Shown: positions 10,261 through 20,695, numbered from the stretch's first letter. The stretch is 64,000 nucleotides of DNA from Tessaracoccus oleiagri (GCF_900103275.1 NZ_FNGP01000003.1:496001-560000), one strand, 5' to 3'. Translations and numbers: made by a program. Notes: generated by a model not told the origin, from the letters alone.

Positions 10261-11715
10261 ATGACTACGCGCAGCTACCACGTCATCACCTACGGGTGCC
10301 AGATGAACGTCCACGACTCAGAGCGCATCAGCGGGCTCCTCGAGGAGGCCGGGATGGTGCGGGCGGCCGGCGAGGGCCCCTCGGCCGGCGCCGACGTCGT
10401 GGTGTTCAACACCTGCGCCGTCCGGGAGAACGCCGACAACCGCCTCTACGGCAACCTCGGCCACATGGCGCGCGTGAAGGAGTCGCATCCCGGCATGCAG
10501 ATCGCGGTCGGCGGCTGCATGGCCCAGAAGGACCGCGACCTCATCGTCAAGAAGGCCCCCTGGGTCGACGTCGTCTTCGGCACCCACAACGTGGGCGCCC
10601 TGCCGGTCCTGCTGGAGCGGGCCCGTGTGGAGGACGCCGCGCAGGTGGAGATCAAGGAAGCGCTCGAGACGTTCCCGTCGAACCTGCCCTCGCGGCGCGA
10701 GTCGCCGTACTCCGGGTGGGTCTCCATCTCGGTCGGCTGCAACAACACGTGCACCTTCTGCATCGTGCCCGCGCTGCGCGGCAAGGAGACCGACCGGCGG
10801 CCCGGCGACATCCTCGCCGAGATCCGCATGCTGGTCGACCAGGGCGTCCAGGAGATCACCCTCCTCGGCCAGAACGTCAACGCCTACGGGGTCGAGTTCG
10901 GCGACCGCCAGGCGTTCGCGAAGCTGCTCCGCGCCTGCGGCCAGATCGACGGCCTCGAGCGCGTGCGGTTCACGTCACCGCACCCGAAGGACTTCACCGA
11001 CGACGTCATCGCCGCCATGGCCGAGACGCCCAACGTCATGCCGAACCTGCACATGCCGCTCCAGTCCGGCTCGGACGCCATCCTGAAGTCCATGCGCCGC
11101 TCGTACCGCAGCGAGAAGTTCCTCGGCATCCTGTCGCGCGTCCGCGACGCCATGCCGGAGGCCGCGATCACCACCGACATCATCGTCGGCTTCCCCGGTG
11201 AGACCGAGGCGGACTTCCAGGAGACCATGCGCGTCGTCGAGGCCTCCCGGTTCTCGGCCGCGTTCACGTTCCAGTACTCCATCCGCCCCGGCACGCCGGC
11301 CGCCACGATGCCCGGCCAGGTGCCCAAGCCCGTCGTGCAGGACCGCTACGAGCGACTGGTCCGGCTCGTCGACGACATCGCCTGGCAGGAGAACCGCCGG
11401 TTCGAGGGCCAGGAGGTCGAGGTCATGTTCGCCGTCGGCGAGGGCCGCAAGGACCAGTCCACCAACCGCATGAGCGGCCGCGCGCGGGACAACCGGCTGG
11501 TGCACGTCGCCGTCGGTGACGACCCCGCCGAGCTGCCGAGGCCGGGCGACGTCGCGACGGCGACCATCACGTACGCCGCGCCGCACCACCTCAACTCGGA
11601 CCGTCCGCTCCGGAACCTGCGCCGGACCCGCGGCGGAGACGCCTGGGAGCTGGGGACGAGCGAACCGAAGCCGGTCGGCGTCGGCCTCGGGATGCCGACC
11701 ATGCGCGTCGGCTGA
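10261..11715 (+). CDS. miaB: tRNA-2-methylthio-N6-dimethylallyladenosine synthase MiaB
   Basis: MiaB is a radical SAM methylthiotransferase that adds a methylthio group to i6A37 of tRNA. The 484-residue product has the UPF0004 cysteines C13, C52 and C86 ([34 protein letters not shown]), the radical SAM motif GCNNTCTFC (C160, C164, C167), and a C-terminal TRAM domain. It stands four bases before miaA, whose product makes its substrate, so modification steps one and two are encoded together. Confidence 0.96.
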   Translation: MTTRSYHVITYGCQMNVHDSERISGLLEEAGMVRAAGEGPSAGADVVVFNTCAVRENADNRLYGNLGHMARVKESHPGMQIAVGGCMAQKDRDLIVKKAPWVDVVFGTHNVGALPVLLERARVEDAAQVEIKEALETFPSNLPSRRESPYSGWVSISVGCNNTCTFCIVPALRGKETDRRPGDILAEIRMLVDQGVQEITLLGQNVNAYGVEFGDRQAFAKLLRACGQIDGLERVRFTSPHPKDFTDDVIAAMAETPNVMPNLHMPLQSGSDAILKSMRRSYRSEKFLGILSRVRDAMPEAAITTDIIVGFPGETEADFQETMRVVEASRFSAAFTFQYSIRPGTPAATMPGQVPKPVVQDRYERLVRLVDDIAWQENRRFEGQEVEVMFAVGEGRKDQSTNRMSGRARDNRLVHVAVGDDPAELPRPGDVATATITYAAPHHLNSDRPLRNLRRTRGGDAWELGTSEPKPVGVGLGMPTMRVG

Positions 11716-11718
11716 ACC

Positions 11719-13470
11719 ATGCGCGTGGAGCCCGTGATCGTCCTGGTGGGGCCGACGGCCAGCGGCAAGTCCTCGCTCGCGGTCGACCTCGCCCTCGAGC
11801 TCGGGCGCCGCGGCCGGCCGGCAGAGATCGTCAACGCCGACTCGATGCTGGTCTACCGCGGCATGGACATCGGCACGGCCAAGCCCACGCCGACGGAGCG
11901 GCGCGGCGTGCGGCACCACCTCGTCGACATCATGGACGTCACTGAGTCCGCCTCCGTGGCGGAGTTCCAGGCGATGGCCCGGGCGGCGATCGCCGACATC
12001 CGCGCCAGGGGAGCGGTGCCGATCGTCGTGGGCGGCTCGGCGCTGTACACCCGCGCCGTCGTCGACGTCTTCGAGTTCCCGGGCGCCGACGCCGACGTCC
12101 GGGCCCGGTGGGAGGCGGAACTCGAGAGGGTGGGCGCCCACGCGCTGCACCGTCGCCTGCAGGAGATGGCCCCCGCTTCGGCGGCGAAGATCGAAGCGGG
12201 CAACGGGCGGCGCATCGTCCGCGCGCTCGAGATCGCCGAGCTCACCGGCGGCCACGAGCCCGACCTGCCCGAATGGAGCTACGCCCTCGACGACGTCCGC
12301 CAGTACGGGCTGAGTCTCGACCGCCACGTGCTCGACCGTCGCATCGACGAGCGCGTCGACGCCATGTGGCGGCAGGGCCTCGTCGACGAGGTGCGCGGGC
12401 TCCTTGCCCAAGGGCTGCGGGAGGGCCGCACGGCGGTGAGGGCGATCGGCTACCGGCAGGTCGTGGCGATGCTCGACGGCGAGTGCACCGAGGAGGAGGC
12501 AAAGGAGGCCACGAAGCGGGCCACGCGACGGTTCTTCCGCAAGCAGCTCGGCTGGTACCGGCGGGACTCCCGGATCCAGTGGCTGGCCGCTGGCGACCCC
12601 TCGAACGTCGAGCGGATCGCCGGGGACGTAGACTCGGGCGAAGAGCGGAGGAGCGGCATGGGGCGGACACGATTCCACAAGGGACACGGGACGAGGAACG
12701 ACTTCATCCTCGTGAGCGACCCCGAGGGCCTCAAGCCCCTGACCCCCGAGTTCGTCCGGCGCATCGCGGACCGTCGTGGCGGGATCGGCGCCGACGGCGT
12801 CATCCGCGCCGTCAGGTCCGGGGCGGTGGGCGACTGGGACGGCGACCCCAACATCTGGTTCATGGACTACCACAACGCCGACGGGTCGGTCGCGGAGATG
12901 TGCGGCAACGGGCTGCGTGTGTTCGCCCGCTACCTCCTGCAGCAGCAGCTCGTCGACACCCTCGAGTTCGACGTGGCGACCCGCGCGGGGGTGAAGCACG
13001 TCGAGGCGCACAACCACACGATCTCGGCGCAGATCGGTCGCGCGATGGTCGCCGGCGACAGCGTCCGGGTGGACGCCGGGGGCCGGGCCTGGGACGCCAC
13101 GCCGGTCGACGTCGGCAACCCGCACGCGGTGGCCTTCGTGGCATCGGAAGAACTACCGGCGCTGGACCTGCAGCACGCCCCCGTGTGGGAGCCGGCCGAG
13201 CGCTTCCCCGAGGGTGTCAATCTGGAGTTCGCGGTGGTCGAGGGGCCCGACCGGCTGGCGATGCGGGTCTACGAGCGTGGGGTCGGGGAGACGCAGAGCT
13301 GTGGGACCGGGGTGGTGGCGGTCGCCGCCGCCTATCGGGCGCAGCACCCGGGCGAGGGCCCGGTGGCGGTGCGGGTCCCCGGCGGCGACCTCCGCGTCGA
13401 CTTCCGTCCCGAGGGCGCGGTGCTCACCGGGCCCGCGGAGATCGTCGGCGACGGGCAGTTCTGGTACTGA
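11719..13470 (+). CDS. miaA: MiaA (tRNA dimethylallyltransferase) fused in frame to DapF
   Basis: A single uninterrupted frame of 583 codons encodes first MiaA, then diaminopimelate epimerase. Residues 1 to about 305 are a full tRNA dimethylallyltransferase: P-loop GPTASGKS (residues 11-18), NADSMLVYRGMDIGTAKP, GGSALYTRAVVD, and C-terminal RRFFRKQLGWYRRDSRIQWL. A short linker (VERIAGDVDSGEERRSG) leads straight to the DapF start Met at codon 314, with no stop codon between. MiaA normally ends near this length. A fusion protein is therefore possible, although dapF also has its own Shine-Dalgarno, start codon and candidate -10 (see 12658). MiaA prenylates A37 of tRNAs reading UNN codons. Confidence 0.88.
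   Translation: MRVEPVIVLVGPTASGKSSLAVDLALELGRRGRPAEIVNADSMLVYRGMDIGTAKPTPTERRGVRHHLVDIMDVTESASVAEFQAMARAAIADIRARGAVPIVVGGSALYTRAVVDVFEFPGADADVRARWEAELERVGAHALHRRLQEMAPASAAKIEAGNGRRIVRALEIAELTGGHEPDLPEWSYALDDVRQYGLSLDRHVLDRRIDERVDAMWRQGLVDEVRGLLAQGLREGRTAVRAIGYRQVVAMLDGECTEEEAKEATKRATRRFFRKQLGWYRRDSRIQWLAAGDPSNVERIAGDVDSGEERRSGMGRTRFHKGHGTRNDFILVSDPEGLKPLTPEFVRRIADRRGGIGADGVIRAVRSGAVGDWDGDPNIWFMDYHNADGSVAEMCGNGLRVFARYLLQQQLVDTLEFDVATRAGVKHVEAHNHTISAQIGRAMVAGDSVRVDAGGRAWDATPVDVGNPHAVAFVASEELPALDLQHAPVWEPAERFPEGVNLEFAVVEGPDRLAMRVYERGVGETQSCGTGVVAVAAAYRAQHPGEGPVAVRVPGGDLRVDFRPEGAVLTGPAEIVGDGQFWY
12629..12634 (+). promoter_or_regulatory. Candidate -10 (TAGACT) for dapF inside the miaA end
   Basis: TAGACT, the same hexamer as the -10 proposed at 20742, lies 23 bases before the dapF ATG. 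Transcription from it would give a leader of about 17 bases containing GGAGGAG. It sits in the codons of the MiaA-DapF linker. There is no convincing -35, so it may be fortuitous. Confidence 0.35.
12658..13470 (+). CDS. dapF: Diaminopimelate epimerase DapF, internal start in the fused frame
   Basis: DapF converts LL- to meso-diaminopimelate for lysine and peptidoglycan synthesis. Initiation at ATG 12658, which has CGGAGGAGCGGC just before it, gives a 270-residue protein of normal size with both catalytic cysteines: C82 in MCGNGLR and C215 in QSCGTG. FHKGHGTRNDFILV is the usual N-terminus of actinobacterial DapF. The gene is in frame with miaA and has no stop before it, so both a free and a MiaA-linked form could be made. 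I list it separately because the translation signals support independent initiation. Confidence 0.9.
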   Translation: MGRTRFHKGHGTRNDFILVSDPEGLKPLTPEFVRRIADRRGGIGADGVIRAVRSGAVGDWDGDPNIWFMDYHNADGSVAEMCGNGLRVFARYLLQQQLVDTLEFDVATRAGVKHVEAHNHTISAQIGRAMVAGDSVRVDAGGRAWDATPVDVGNPHAVAFVASEELPALDLQHAPVWEPAERFPEGVNLEFAVVEGPDRLAMRVYERGVGETQSCGTGVVAVAAAYRAQHPGEGPVAVRVPGGDLRVDFRPEGAVLTGPAEIVGDGQFWY

Positions 13471-13534
13471 GTTCTCCACAGGCCGACGACCGGTGCTTGG
13501 CCGTCGCCCCACGGGCTGGAACAATGGCCCAATC

Positions 13535-14926
13535 ATGACTTCAGACACCCCAGACCTCGCCGACTACGACGGCGACCAGGACGAGCTCGCCGACCGCCAC
13601 GCGCTGCGGCGCGTCGCGGGCCTGTCCACCGAGCTCCAGGACATCAGTGAGGTGGAGTACCGCCAGCTCCGGCTGGAGCGCGTGGTGCTCGTCAGCGTGT
13701 GGACGTCCGGTTCCCAGGTGGACGCGGACAACGCCATGGCGGAGCTCAAGCTGCTCAGCGAGACCGCGGGCTCCCAGGTGCTGGCCGCGCTGGTCCAGCG
13801 CCGCTCGACGGTGGACCCCGCCACGTACATCGGCAGCGGCAAGGTCGCCGAGGTCAAGGAGGTGGTCGAGTCCACCGGCGCCGACACCGTCATCTGTGAC
13901 GGTGAGCTCGAGGCGGCGCAGCTGCGCAACCTGGAGGATCGCATCGGGGTCAAGGTCATCGACCGCACGGGCCTCATCCTCGACATCTTCGCCCAGCACG
14001 CCAAGTCCGCGGAGGGCAAGGCGCAGGTGGAGATGGCGCAGCTGCAGTACCTCCGGCAGCGGCTCCGCGGCTGGGGTGGCAACCTCTCCCGCCAGGCCGG
14101 CGGCCGGGCGGCCGGCGGCGCGGGAATCGGCGGCCGCGGCCCCGGTGAGACGAAGATCGAGACCGACCGCCGCCGCATCGGCACCCGTATCGCCCAGTTG
14201 CGGCGGAAGCTGCGGGACATGGAGGTCACCCGTGAGGCGAAGCGCGCCGAGCGCCGCCGCCACGAGGTGCCGAGCGTGGCGATCGTCGGGTACACGAACG
14301 CCGGCAAGTCGTCGCTCCTCAACCGGCTCACCGGCGCCGGAGTCCTGGTGGAGAACGCGCTCTTCGCCACCCTCGACCCCACGACGAGGCGATCCGAGAC
14401 CAGCGACGGCCGCGTCTTCACCCTCACCGACACGGTCGGGTTCGTCCGCCACCTGCCCCACGACCTGGTCGAGGCGTTCCGGTCGACCCTCGAGGAGTCC
14501 GTCGAGGCGGACCTGCTGCTGCACGTCGTCGACGCCTCCGACCCCGACCCGCAGGGGCAGATCGACGCGGTGCGCACCGTGCTGGGCGAGATCGGTGCCG
14601 CGGACGTGCCGGAGCTCATGGTGCTGAACAAGGCGGACGTCGCGGACTCCACCATGCTGATGGCGCTGCGCGCCAACTACCCGGAAGCCGTCGTCGTCTC
14701 GGCGCGCACCGGGCGCGGCATCGACGCGCTCCTCCAGCGGATCGACGAGCGGCTGCCCCGTCCCGAGGTGCCGATCGACGTCGTCATCCCCTACGAGCGC
14801 GGCGACCTCGTCGACCGCGTCCACAAGGAGGCGCTGATCGGCGAGCTGGAGCACACCGAGCACGGCACCCACGTGGTGGGCCGCGTCCGCCCGGACCTCG
14901 CCGACGAGCTCGCCCGGTATGTCTGA
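13535..14926 (+). CDS. hflX: Ribosome-associated GTPase HflX
   Basis: HflX is a GTPase that splits stalled or stress-inactivated 70S ribosomes. The 463-residue product has the HflX N-terminal domain (VQRRSTVDPATYIGSGKVAEVKE), the glycine-rich linker RQAGGRAAGGAGIGGRGPGETKIE, and a G domain with G1 GYTNAGKSS, G3 DTVGF and G4 NKAD. ATG 13535 is chosen; longer in-frame sequence upstream is a shadow of dapF. No clear Shine-Dalgarno is present. The dinG-like gene overlaps its end by 8 bases. Confidence 0.95.
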   Translation: MTSDTPDLADYDGDQDELADRHALRRVAGLSTELQDISEVEYRQLRLERVVLVSVWTSGSQVDADNAMAELKLLSETAGSQVLAALVQRRSTVDPATYIGSGKVAEVKEVVESTGADTVICDGELEAAQLRNLEDRIGVKVIDRTGLILDIFAQHAKSAEGKAQVEMAQLQYLRQRLRGWGGNLSRQAGGRAAGGAGIGGRGPGETKIETDRRRIGTRIAQLRRKLRDMEVTREAKRAERRRHEVPSVAIVGYTNAGKSSLLNRLTGAGVLVENALFATLDPTTRRSETSDGRVFTLTDTVGFVRHLPHDLVEAFRSTLEESVEADLLLHVVDASDPDPQGQIDAVRTVLGEIGAADVPELMVLNKADVADSTMLMALRANYPEAVVVSARTGRGIDALLQRIDERLPRPEVPIDVVIPYERGDLVDRVHKEALIGELEHTEHGTHVVGRVRPDLADELARYV

Positions 14927-16868
14927 CACGCGCGCGATCCTCGCCGCTGCGGTGGGGTCGCTCGGCGGTGAGGCGCGCCCCGGCCAGGAGGCGATGGCCG
15001 ACGCGATCGAGTCATCGCTCGAGTCGGGGGAGCACCTGCTCGTCCAGGCGGGCACCGGCACCGGCAAGTCGCTGGGTTACCTGGTCCCCGCCATGGCGCG
15101 GGCGCTCGACAAGGGGGAGCGGATCGTCGTGGCCACGGCCACCCTCGCCCTGCAGGCGCAGCTGGCCACCAAGGACATCCCCACCGCACTGGCCGCGGTC
15201 GAGGAGGTGACCGGCCGAGCCCCCAAGGCGGCCGTGCTCAAGGGGCGCACGAACTACGCCTGCCTGCACCGCGCGCGCGGGGGCGTGGATCCGGAGCAGG
15301 CGGCACTGCTCGGCTCCGAGGCGCTCGCCGCCACCGCTCGGAGCGCCGACGAGACCACCCAGCTGGGCGCAGAGGTCCTCGCCCTGCGGGAATGGGTCGA
15401 GGAGGAGGTCGAGCGCGGGGGACTGGCCGACCGGGACGACGCGCCCGCGCACACCGCCCGCGCCTGGGGGCAGGTCTCGATCCCCACCCGCGAGTGCCTC
15501 GGCTCGAGCTGCCGGTTCTTCGCCGAGTGCCGCGTGGAGCTCTCGCGCGAGGCGGCACGCCAGGCCGACATCGTCGTCACCAACCACGCGCTGCTCGCCA
15601 TCAACGCCATGCACGGCGGCACCGCGCTGCCGGAGCACGACGCGGTCATCATCGACGAGGCGCACGAGCTCGTGTCGCGCATCACCAACGCCGCGACGGA
15701 CGAGCTCACCCCGTCGCTGATCGACCGCACGGCCCGGCGGGTCCTCGATTGGGTGAACGACGACCTCGGGGCCGATTTCCTCGACACGGCCGACCAGTTC
15801 CGGGAGGCGCTCGCGGAGTCCGAGGTCGGCCGGGTGGACAACTCCAGCGCCCCGATCGTCTACGCCGCGGCCACGGTGCGGGACGTCGCGCGCAAGGTCG
15901 TTTCGTCGCTGGGCAGCAACAAGGACGACGCGGAGCGCACCCAGGCGGCGGGTGCCGTGCGCGAGGTCTTCGACATCGCGGACCGGATCGCCCAGCTCGT
16001 CGACGCCGACGTGGTGTGGGTGAGCGAGTCGGAGCTGATGGGCCGGGCGGCCCACGTCGCACCGCTCAACGTAGCCGGACTTCTGCGCAACCAGGTCTTC
16101 GCGGAGACCACCACCATCCTCACCTCCGCCACCCTCTCGCTGGGCGGCAACTTCGACGCGGTGGCCCGGTCCGTGGGGCTACTGCCCTCGGAGCTGCCGT
16201 GGAAGGGCATCGATGTCGGCTCCCCGTTCGACTACCGCAGCCAGGGGATCATGTACCTGGCACGCGGCCTGCCCAGGCCGAGCCGCGAGGGGATGTCGCA
16301 GGAGGTCCGCGACCAGATCGCCGAGCTCGTCTGGGCGGCGGGCGGTCGCACCCTGGGGCTCTTCGCCTCCCGCCGATCCGCCGAGCAGGCCGCGGAGCAC
16401 GTACGCAAGGCGTTGCCCGGCTCGACGATCCTCTGCCAGGGAGACGCACAGCTGCCGGAGCTGACCCGTCGCTTCATCGAGGACCCCGGCACGAGCCTGT
16501 TCGGCACCCTGTCGCTGTGGCAGGGCGTCGACGTGCCGGGCGACACGTGCCAGCTCGTCATCATCGAGAAGATCCCTTTCCCGAGGCCCGACGACCCGCT
16601 CATGCAGGCACGGGCCAAGGCGGTGGACGACGCGGGCGGCAACGGCTTCATGAGCGTGTCCGCCACGCACGCGGCGTTGCTGCTCGCGCAGGGCGCCGGA
16701 AGGCTCATCCGGAGGCACTCCGACCGCGGCGTCGTCGCTGTACTCGACACGCGGCTCTCGACGGCGCGCTACGGGTCATTCCTTCGCGCCTCGATGCCGG
16801 ACTTCTGGGTCACGCACGACGTCGACGTCGCGGCCGAGGCGCTGCGGCGGCTGCGCGGCGCGCCCTGA
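14919..16868 (+). CDS. dinG: DinG/XPD-family ATP-dependent DNA helicase
   Basis: The 649-residue superfamily 2 helicase has Walker A GTGTGKS (about residue 48), the DEAH box VIIDEAHEL, and C-terminal motifs GTLSLWQGVDVPG and QGAGRLIRRHSDRG. Four cysteines in the XPD/DinG arrangement (NYACLHRARG and, later, ECLGSSCRFFAEC) indicate a 4Fe-4S cluster. Such helicases unwind R-loops, forks and G-quadruplexes. No LexA box lies in front of it, unlike E. coli dinG. It overlaps hflX, so the two are likely co-translated. The symbol is by family resemblance. Confidence 0.9.
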   Translation: MSDTRAILAAAVGSLGGEARPGQEAMADAIESSLESGEHLLVQAGTGTGKSLGYLVPAMARALDKGERIVVATATLALQAQLATKDIPTALAAVEEVTGRAPKAAVLKGRTNYACLHRARGGVDPEQAALLGSEALAATARSADETTQLGAEVLALREWVEEEVERGGLADRDDAPAHTARAWGQVSIPTRECLGSSCRFFAECRVELSREAARQADIVVTNHALLAINAMHGGTALPEHDAVIIDEAHELVSRITNAATDELTPSLIDRTARRVLDWVNDDLGADFLDTADQFREALAESEVGRVDNSSAPIVYAAATVRDVARKVVSSLGSNKDDAERTQAAGAVREVFDIADRIAQLVDADVVWVSESELMGRAAHVAPLNVAGLLRNQVFAETTTILTSATLSLGGNFDAVARSVGLLPSELPWKGIDVGSPFDYRSQGIMYLARGLPRPSREGMSQEVRDQIAELVWAAGGRTLGLFASRRSAEQAAEHVRKALPGSTILCQGDAQLPELTRRFIEDPGTSLFGTLSLWQGVDVPGDTCQLVIIEKIPFPRPDDPLMQARAKAVDDAGGNGFMSVSATHAALLLAQGAGRLIRRHSDRGVVAVLDTRLSTARYGSFLRASMPDFWVTHDVDVAAEALRRLRGAP

Positions 16869-16919
16869 TTGACCGACCCCGGTGGAATGTTCAAGGACCG
16901 GTACGGATACCGTTTGCCT

Positions 16920-18443
16920 ATGCAGATTGGAGTACCCAGGGAGATCGGGGACGCGCGCGTCGCGGCCACGCCGAAATCCGTTGAAGGCCTCCGCAGCCTC
17001 GGCTACGACGTCGTAGTCGAGTCCGGCGCGGGCCTGCAAGCATCCTTCGAAGATTCCGCCTACGAGGCCGCCGGCGCCGTGGTCGTCGCCGACGCCTGGG
17101 GCGCCGACATCTTGCTCGCCGTCAACGAGCCGTCCACTTCCCAGATCGCCCGCCTCCGGCCGGGCGCCACGCTCATCACGTTCCTCGCGCCACGCCAGAA
17201 GCCCGAGCTGACGAGGGAACTGGCCGAGCGCGGCGTCACCGCTATGAGCATGGACATGGTGCCGCGCACCTCCCGGGCCCAGTCGCTCGACGCGCTCAGC
17301 TCGCTGGCCAACATCTCCGGCTACCGCGCGGTCGTCGAGGCCGCCCACGCCTTCGGCCGGTTCTTCACCGGGCAGGTCACCGCCGCGGGCAAGGTCCCCC
17401 CGGCCAAGGTGCTCGTCGCCGGCACCGGCGTCGCGGGGCTCGCCGCCATCGGTGCCGCCAACTCCCTCGGCGCCATCGTCCGCGCCACCGACGTGCGGCC
17501 GGAGACGGCCGAACAGGTGGAGTCCATGGGCGCCAAGTTCCTGCACGTCGCCGCCGACCAGGGCGTGAGCTCCGACGGCTACGCCAAGGAGGCCAGCGCC
17601 GACTACGCCGCCAGGGCGGCCGAGCTCTACGCCGAGCAGGCCAAGGACGTAGACATCATCATCACCACGGCGGCCATCCCGGGCAAGCCTTCGCCGAAGC
17701 TCATCACCGCCGACATGGTGAACTCCATGAAGTCGGGCTCCGTGATCGTCGACCTCGCCGCACAGGGCGGCGGCAACTGCGAGCTCACCCGCCCGGGGGA
17801 GTCCTACGTCACCGACGGCGGCGTCACCATCATCGGTTACACCGACATGGCGTCCCGGCTGCCCGGGCAGGCGTCCCAGCTCTACGGCACCAACCTCGTC
17901 AACGCGCTGCAGCTGATGACGCCGGAGAAGGACGGGCAGCTCGTCGTCGACTTCGAGGACGAGGTCGTGCGCACCATGACCGTGGCCCACCGGGGCGAGG
18001 TGACCTTCCCGCCGCCCCCGATCCAGGTGTCCGCGGCGCCCGCCCCGGCCAAGGTCGACGTCGCCCCTCACCCCGAACCGGTGCAGAAGGCTCCCCGGCC
18101 CTGGTGGCACCAGGTTGCTGCGGTCGCCGCCACGTCGGTCGTGCTCATCGCGCTCCTGACCGTGGCGCCCAGCTCGTTCGTCGCGCTCTTCGGCGTGTTC
18201 GCGCTCGCCTGCATCGTCGGTTACTACGTCGTCTGGAACGTCACGCACGCCCTGCACACACCCCTGATGAGCGTCACGAACGCGATCTCCGGCATCATCA
18301 TCGTCGGCGCGATGACGCAGCTGGCCCACGACGACTGGCTGGTCAAGGCGCTGGCGTTCGTCGCCGTCCTGATCGCCTCCATCAACGTCTTCGGTGGCTT
18401 CACGGTCACCTACCGCATGCTCAACATGTTCAGGAAGGCCTGA
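16920..18443 (+). CDS. pntA: NAD(P) transhydrogenase subunit alpha
   Basis: This proton-translocating transhydrogenase subunit couples hydride transfer between NADH and NADP+ to the proton gradient. The 507-residue product joins the NAD-binding domain ([21 protein letters not shown], Rossmann [24 protein letters not shown]) to a C-terminal set of membrane helices from about residue 400, as in E. coli PntA. Actinobacteria often split these parts into two genes; here they are fused. ATG 16920 begins the usual MQIGVPRE. pntB follows 4 bases later. Confidence 0.95.
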   Translation: MQIGVPREIGDARVAATPKSVEGLRSLGYDVVVESGAGLQASFEDSAYEAAGAVVVADAWGADILLAVNEPSTSQIARLRPGATLITFLAPRQKPELTRELAERGVTAMSMDMVPRTSRAQSLDALSSLANISGYRAVVEAAHAFGRFFTGQVTAAGKVPPAKVLVAGTGVAGLAAIGAANSLGAIVRATDVRPETAEQVESMGAKFLHVAADQGVSSDGYAKEASADYAARAAELYAEQAKDVDIIITTAAIPGKPSPKLITADMVNSMKSGSVIVDLAAQGGGNCELTRPGESYVTDGGVTIIGYTDMASRLPGQASQLYGTNLVNALQLMTPEKDGQLVVDFEDEVVRTMTVAHRGEVTFPPPPIQVSAAPAPAKVDVAPHPEPVQKAPRPWWHQVAAVAATSVVLIALLTVAPSSFVALFGVFALACIVGYYVVWNVTHALHTPLMSVTNAISGIIIVGAMTQLAHDDWLVKALAFVAVLIASINVFGGFTVTYRMLNMFRKA

Positions 18444-18447
18444 GGAC

Positions 18448-19869
18448 ATGTACCTGTCGAACTTCATCAACGCCACCTTCATCTTCGCCGGCATCATGTT
18501 CGTCCTCGCGCTCGCGGGGCTCAGCAAGCACGAGACCGCCAAGAAGGGCAACGTCTTCGGCATCCTCGGCATGGTCTTCGCCGTCGTCGCCACCAACTTC
18601 GCCATCGCCTACAGCGACGTGGTCGAGCACAACATCCAGATCAGTTCGGCGATCCTGCTGTACGTCGCGATCGCGATCGGTGCGAGCATCGGCATCTGGC
18701 GCGCGCGCAAGGTCGAGATGACCGGCATGCCGGAACTCATCGCGCTGTTGCACAGCTTCGTCGGCGCGGCGGCCGTCATCGTCGGGTTCAACGTCCACCT
18801 GATGAACCCGGGCTCCGACCTCCTCCACTCGATCGAGGTCTACCTGGGCATCCTGATCGGTGCGGTCACGTTCACCGGGTCGCTGGTCGCGTGGGCCAAG
18901 CTCAACGGCAAGATGGCCTCCAAGCCGCTCACCCTGCCCGGCCGGCATTGGCTGAACCTCGCCAACGTCGTCGTGATGGCGGGTCTGGGATGGTGGTACG
19001 TCGAGAGCCACTCGATGGTGCCGCTCGCGATCATGACGGTCCTGGCGCTGTGGCTGGGCTTCCACCTCGTGGCTGCCATCGGCGGCGCGGACATGCCGGT
19101 CGTGGTCTCGATGCTCAACTCGTACTCCGGATGGGCGGCCGCCGCGTCGGGCTTCATGCTCGACATGACGATCCTCATCATCACGGGTGCCCTCGTCGGC
19201 GCGTCCGGCGCCATCCTCTCCTACATCATGTGCCGCGCCATGAACCGTTCCTTCATCTCCGTGATCCTGGGCGGCTTCGGCGACAACGCGGTGGCCGACT
19301 CCGGGGAGATGGGGGAGTACCGCGAGGCAGGCGCCGCCGAGGTCGCCACCATGCTGGCCGACGCCGACCGGGTGATCATCGCCCCGGGCTACGGCATGGC
19401 CGTCGCGCAGGCGCAGTACCCCGTCGCCGAACTGACGGAGCGGCTGCAGGAGCGCGGCGTCGACGTGCGGTTCGCGATCCACCCGGTGGCAGGCCGGCTC
19501 CCCGGGCACATGAACGTGCTCCTCGCGGAGGCCAAGGTCCCCTACGACATCGTGTTCGAGATGGACGAGATCAACGCCGACTTCAAGGACACCGACGTGG
19601 TCCTCGTGATCGGGGCCAACGACACCGTCAACCCCGCGGCCAACGAACCCGGCTCGCCGATCTCCGGCATGCCGGTGCTCAAGGTCTGGGAGGCGCGCAA
19701 CGTCGTCGTCTTCAAGCGCTCCATGAACGCGGGCTACGCCGGTGTGCAGAACCCGCTGTTCTTCCTGGACAACTCGGTGATGTACTTCGGTGACGCGAAG
19801 GCGTCGACGCAGGCACTGCTCGCCGAGCTGCCGGCGCCCAACCGGGTCCCCGAGGTGGCCCGGGCGTAA
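18448..19869 (+). CDS. pntB: NAD(P) transhydrogenase subunit beta
   Basis: This is the partner of PntA. The 473-residue product begins with membrane helices ([20 protein letters not shown] and seven or eight more up to about residue 260) and ends in the NADP-binding domain, with [34 protein letters not shown] and the C-terminal [20 protein letters not shown] 18448 is preceded by AGGA. The gene is convergent with lexA, three bases apart. Confidence 0.95.
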   Translation: MYLSNFINATFIFAGIMFVLALAGLSKHETAKKGNVFGILGMVFAVVATNFAIAYSDVVEHNIQISSAILLYVAIAIGASIGIWRARKVEMTGMPELIALLHSFVGAAAVIVGFNVHLMNPGSDLLHSIEVYLGILIGAVTFTGSLVAWAKLNGKMASKPLTLPGRHWLNLANVVVMAGLGWWYVESHSMVPLAIMTVLALWLGFHLVAAIGGADMPVVVSMLNSYSGWAAAASGFMLDMTILIITGALVGASGAILSYIMCRAMNRSFISVILGGFGDNAVADSGEMGEYREAGAAEVATMLADADRVIIAPGYGMAVAQAQYPVAELTERLQERGVDVRFAIHPVAGRLPGHMNVLLAEAKVPYDIVFEMDEINADFKDTDVVLVIGANDTVNPAANEPGSPISGMPVLKVWEARNVVVFKRSMNAGYAGVQNPLFFLDNSVMYFGDAKASTQALLAELPAPNRVPEVARA

Positions 19870-19872
19870 CGC

Positions 19873-20592
19873 CTAGACCCGACGCATCACCGCGACGACC
19901 TTGCCCATGATCGTCGCGTGGGTGCCGTCGATGGGGCTGTAGCGCTCGTTGTGGGGCAGCAGCCACACCTGGCCGTCGCGGCGCCGGAACGTCTTCACGG
20001 TGGCCTCGTCGTCGAGCAGGGCGGCGACGATGTCACCGTTGACGGCGTCCGGCTGCCTCCGCACGACGACCCAGTCGCCCTCGCAGATGGCGGCGTCGAT
20101 CATCGAATCGCCCTTGACCTCGAGCATGAAGAACTCGCCGTGTCCCACGAGCTGCGTGGGGAGCGCGAACATGTCCTCGACGTGTTGCTCGGCGAGGATC
20201 GGCCCGCCGGCGGCGATGCGTCCGACCAGCGGCGCGGTGACCGAGTTCGGGGCAGACCGCGGTTCCTCGACGTGGTGCTCCGGCTCCCCGGTGGCGGGGT
20301 CGACGACGACCAGCGCACGGGTGCGGTTCGGGTCCCGGCGGAGATACCCGGCCTTCTCAAGGGCCTTGAGCTGGTAGGTGACGCTCGACGGCGAGGCCAG
20401 GCCGGCCAGCTCGGCCATCTCCCGCACGCTCGGCGGGTAGCCCTGCCGTTCGATCGACTCGCGGATGATGTGCAGGAGCTTGTTGGCGCGCGGCGACAGG
20501 CCCGTGCGGCTCGTGTGGCTACCGAACTCAGCCGCGATGGCGGCGCGTGATGGGCGCCCGACCCGCCGGGGGCCTTCTTCCTTGGTGCTCAT
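19873..20592 (-). CDS. lexA: SOS repressor LexA
   Basis: LexA represses damage-inducible genes until RecA filaments provoke its self-cleavage. The 239-residue product has a winged HTH ([34 protein letters not shown], about residues 51-84), the Ala-Gly cleavage bond A128-G129 ([13 protein letters not shown]), the catalytic Ser163 ([10 protein letters not shown]) and the catalytic Lys200 (EATVKTF). A basic, low-similarity N-terminal arm of about 30 residues precedes the DNA-binding domain, as in other actinobacteria. A perfect LexA box lies 22 bases before the start codon, so it represses itself. Confidence 0.97.
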   Translation of the reverse strand: MSTKEEGPRRVGRPSRAAIAAEFGSHTSRTGLSPRANKLLHIIRESIERQGYPPSVREMAELAGLASPSSVTYQLKALEKAGYLRRDPNRTRALVVVDPATGEPEHHVEEPRSAPNSVTAPLVGRIAAGGPILAEQHVEDMFALPTQLVGHGEFFMLEVKGDSMIDAAICEGDWVVVRRQPDAVNGDIVAALLDDEATVKTFRRRDGQVWLLPHNERYSPIDGTHATIMGKVVAVMRRV

Positions 20593-20613
20593 GCCTCAAC
20601 CCTACATTCGTTC

Positions 20614-20627
20614 GAAACACATGTTCG
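20614..20627 (-). promoter_or_regulatory. LexA (SOS) box before lexA
   Basis: On the minus strand the 14-mer reads CGAACATGTGTTTC, fitting CGAACRNRYGTTYC at every position. It lies 21-35 bases before the lexA start codon, a normal autoregulatory position. Confidence 0.87.
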
Positions 20628-20695
20628 AAAGAATCCGGGCGTGTCGCGCCCCCAAAAATTGTCGGACCCCTCCGATTGACTCTCCCTGTCCGGGC

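Noticed and set aside
10975-13125. A 716-codon minus-strand frame opposite miaB and miaA-dapF
   Set aside because: It is a His/Asp/Arg/Val-rich shadow without a family signature.
13471-13534. Possible attachment site or terminator between dapF and hflX
   Set aside because: No perfect stem of useful length is found and there is no repeat of it elsewhere in the window.
16890-16919. ECF-type promoter before pntA (GGAAT at 16884 and GTT at 16912)
   Set aside because: The spacing is 23 bases, too long compared with the 18 bases at clgR and sigB.
19863-19873. Palindrome GGCGTAACGCC at the pntB-lexA junction as a terminator
   Set aside because: The arms are only five bases with a one-base centre, which cannot form a stable hairpin.
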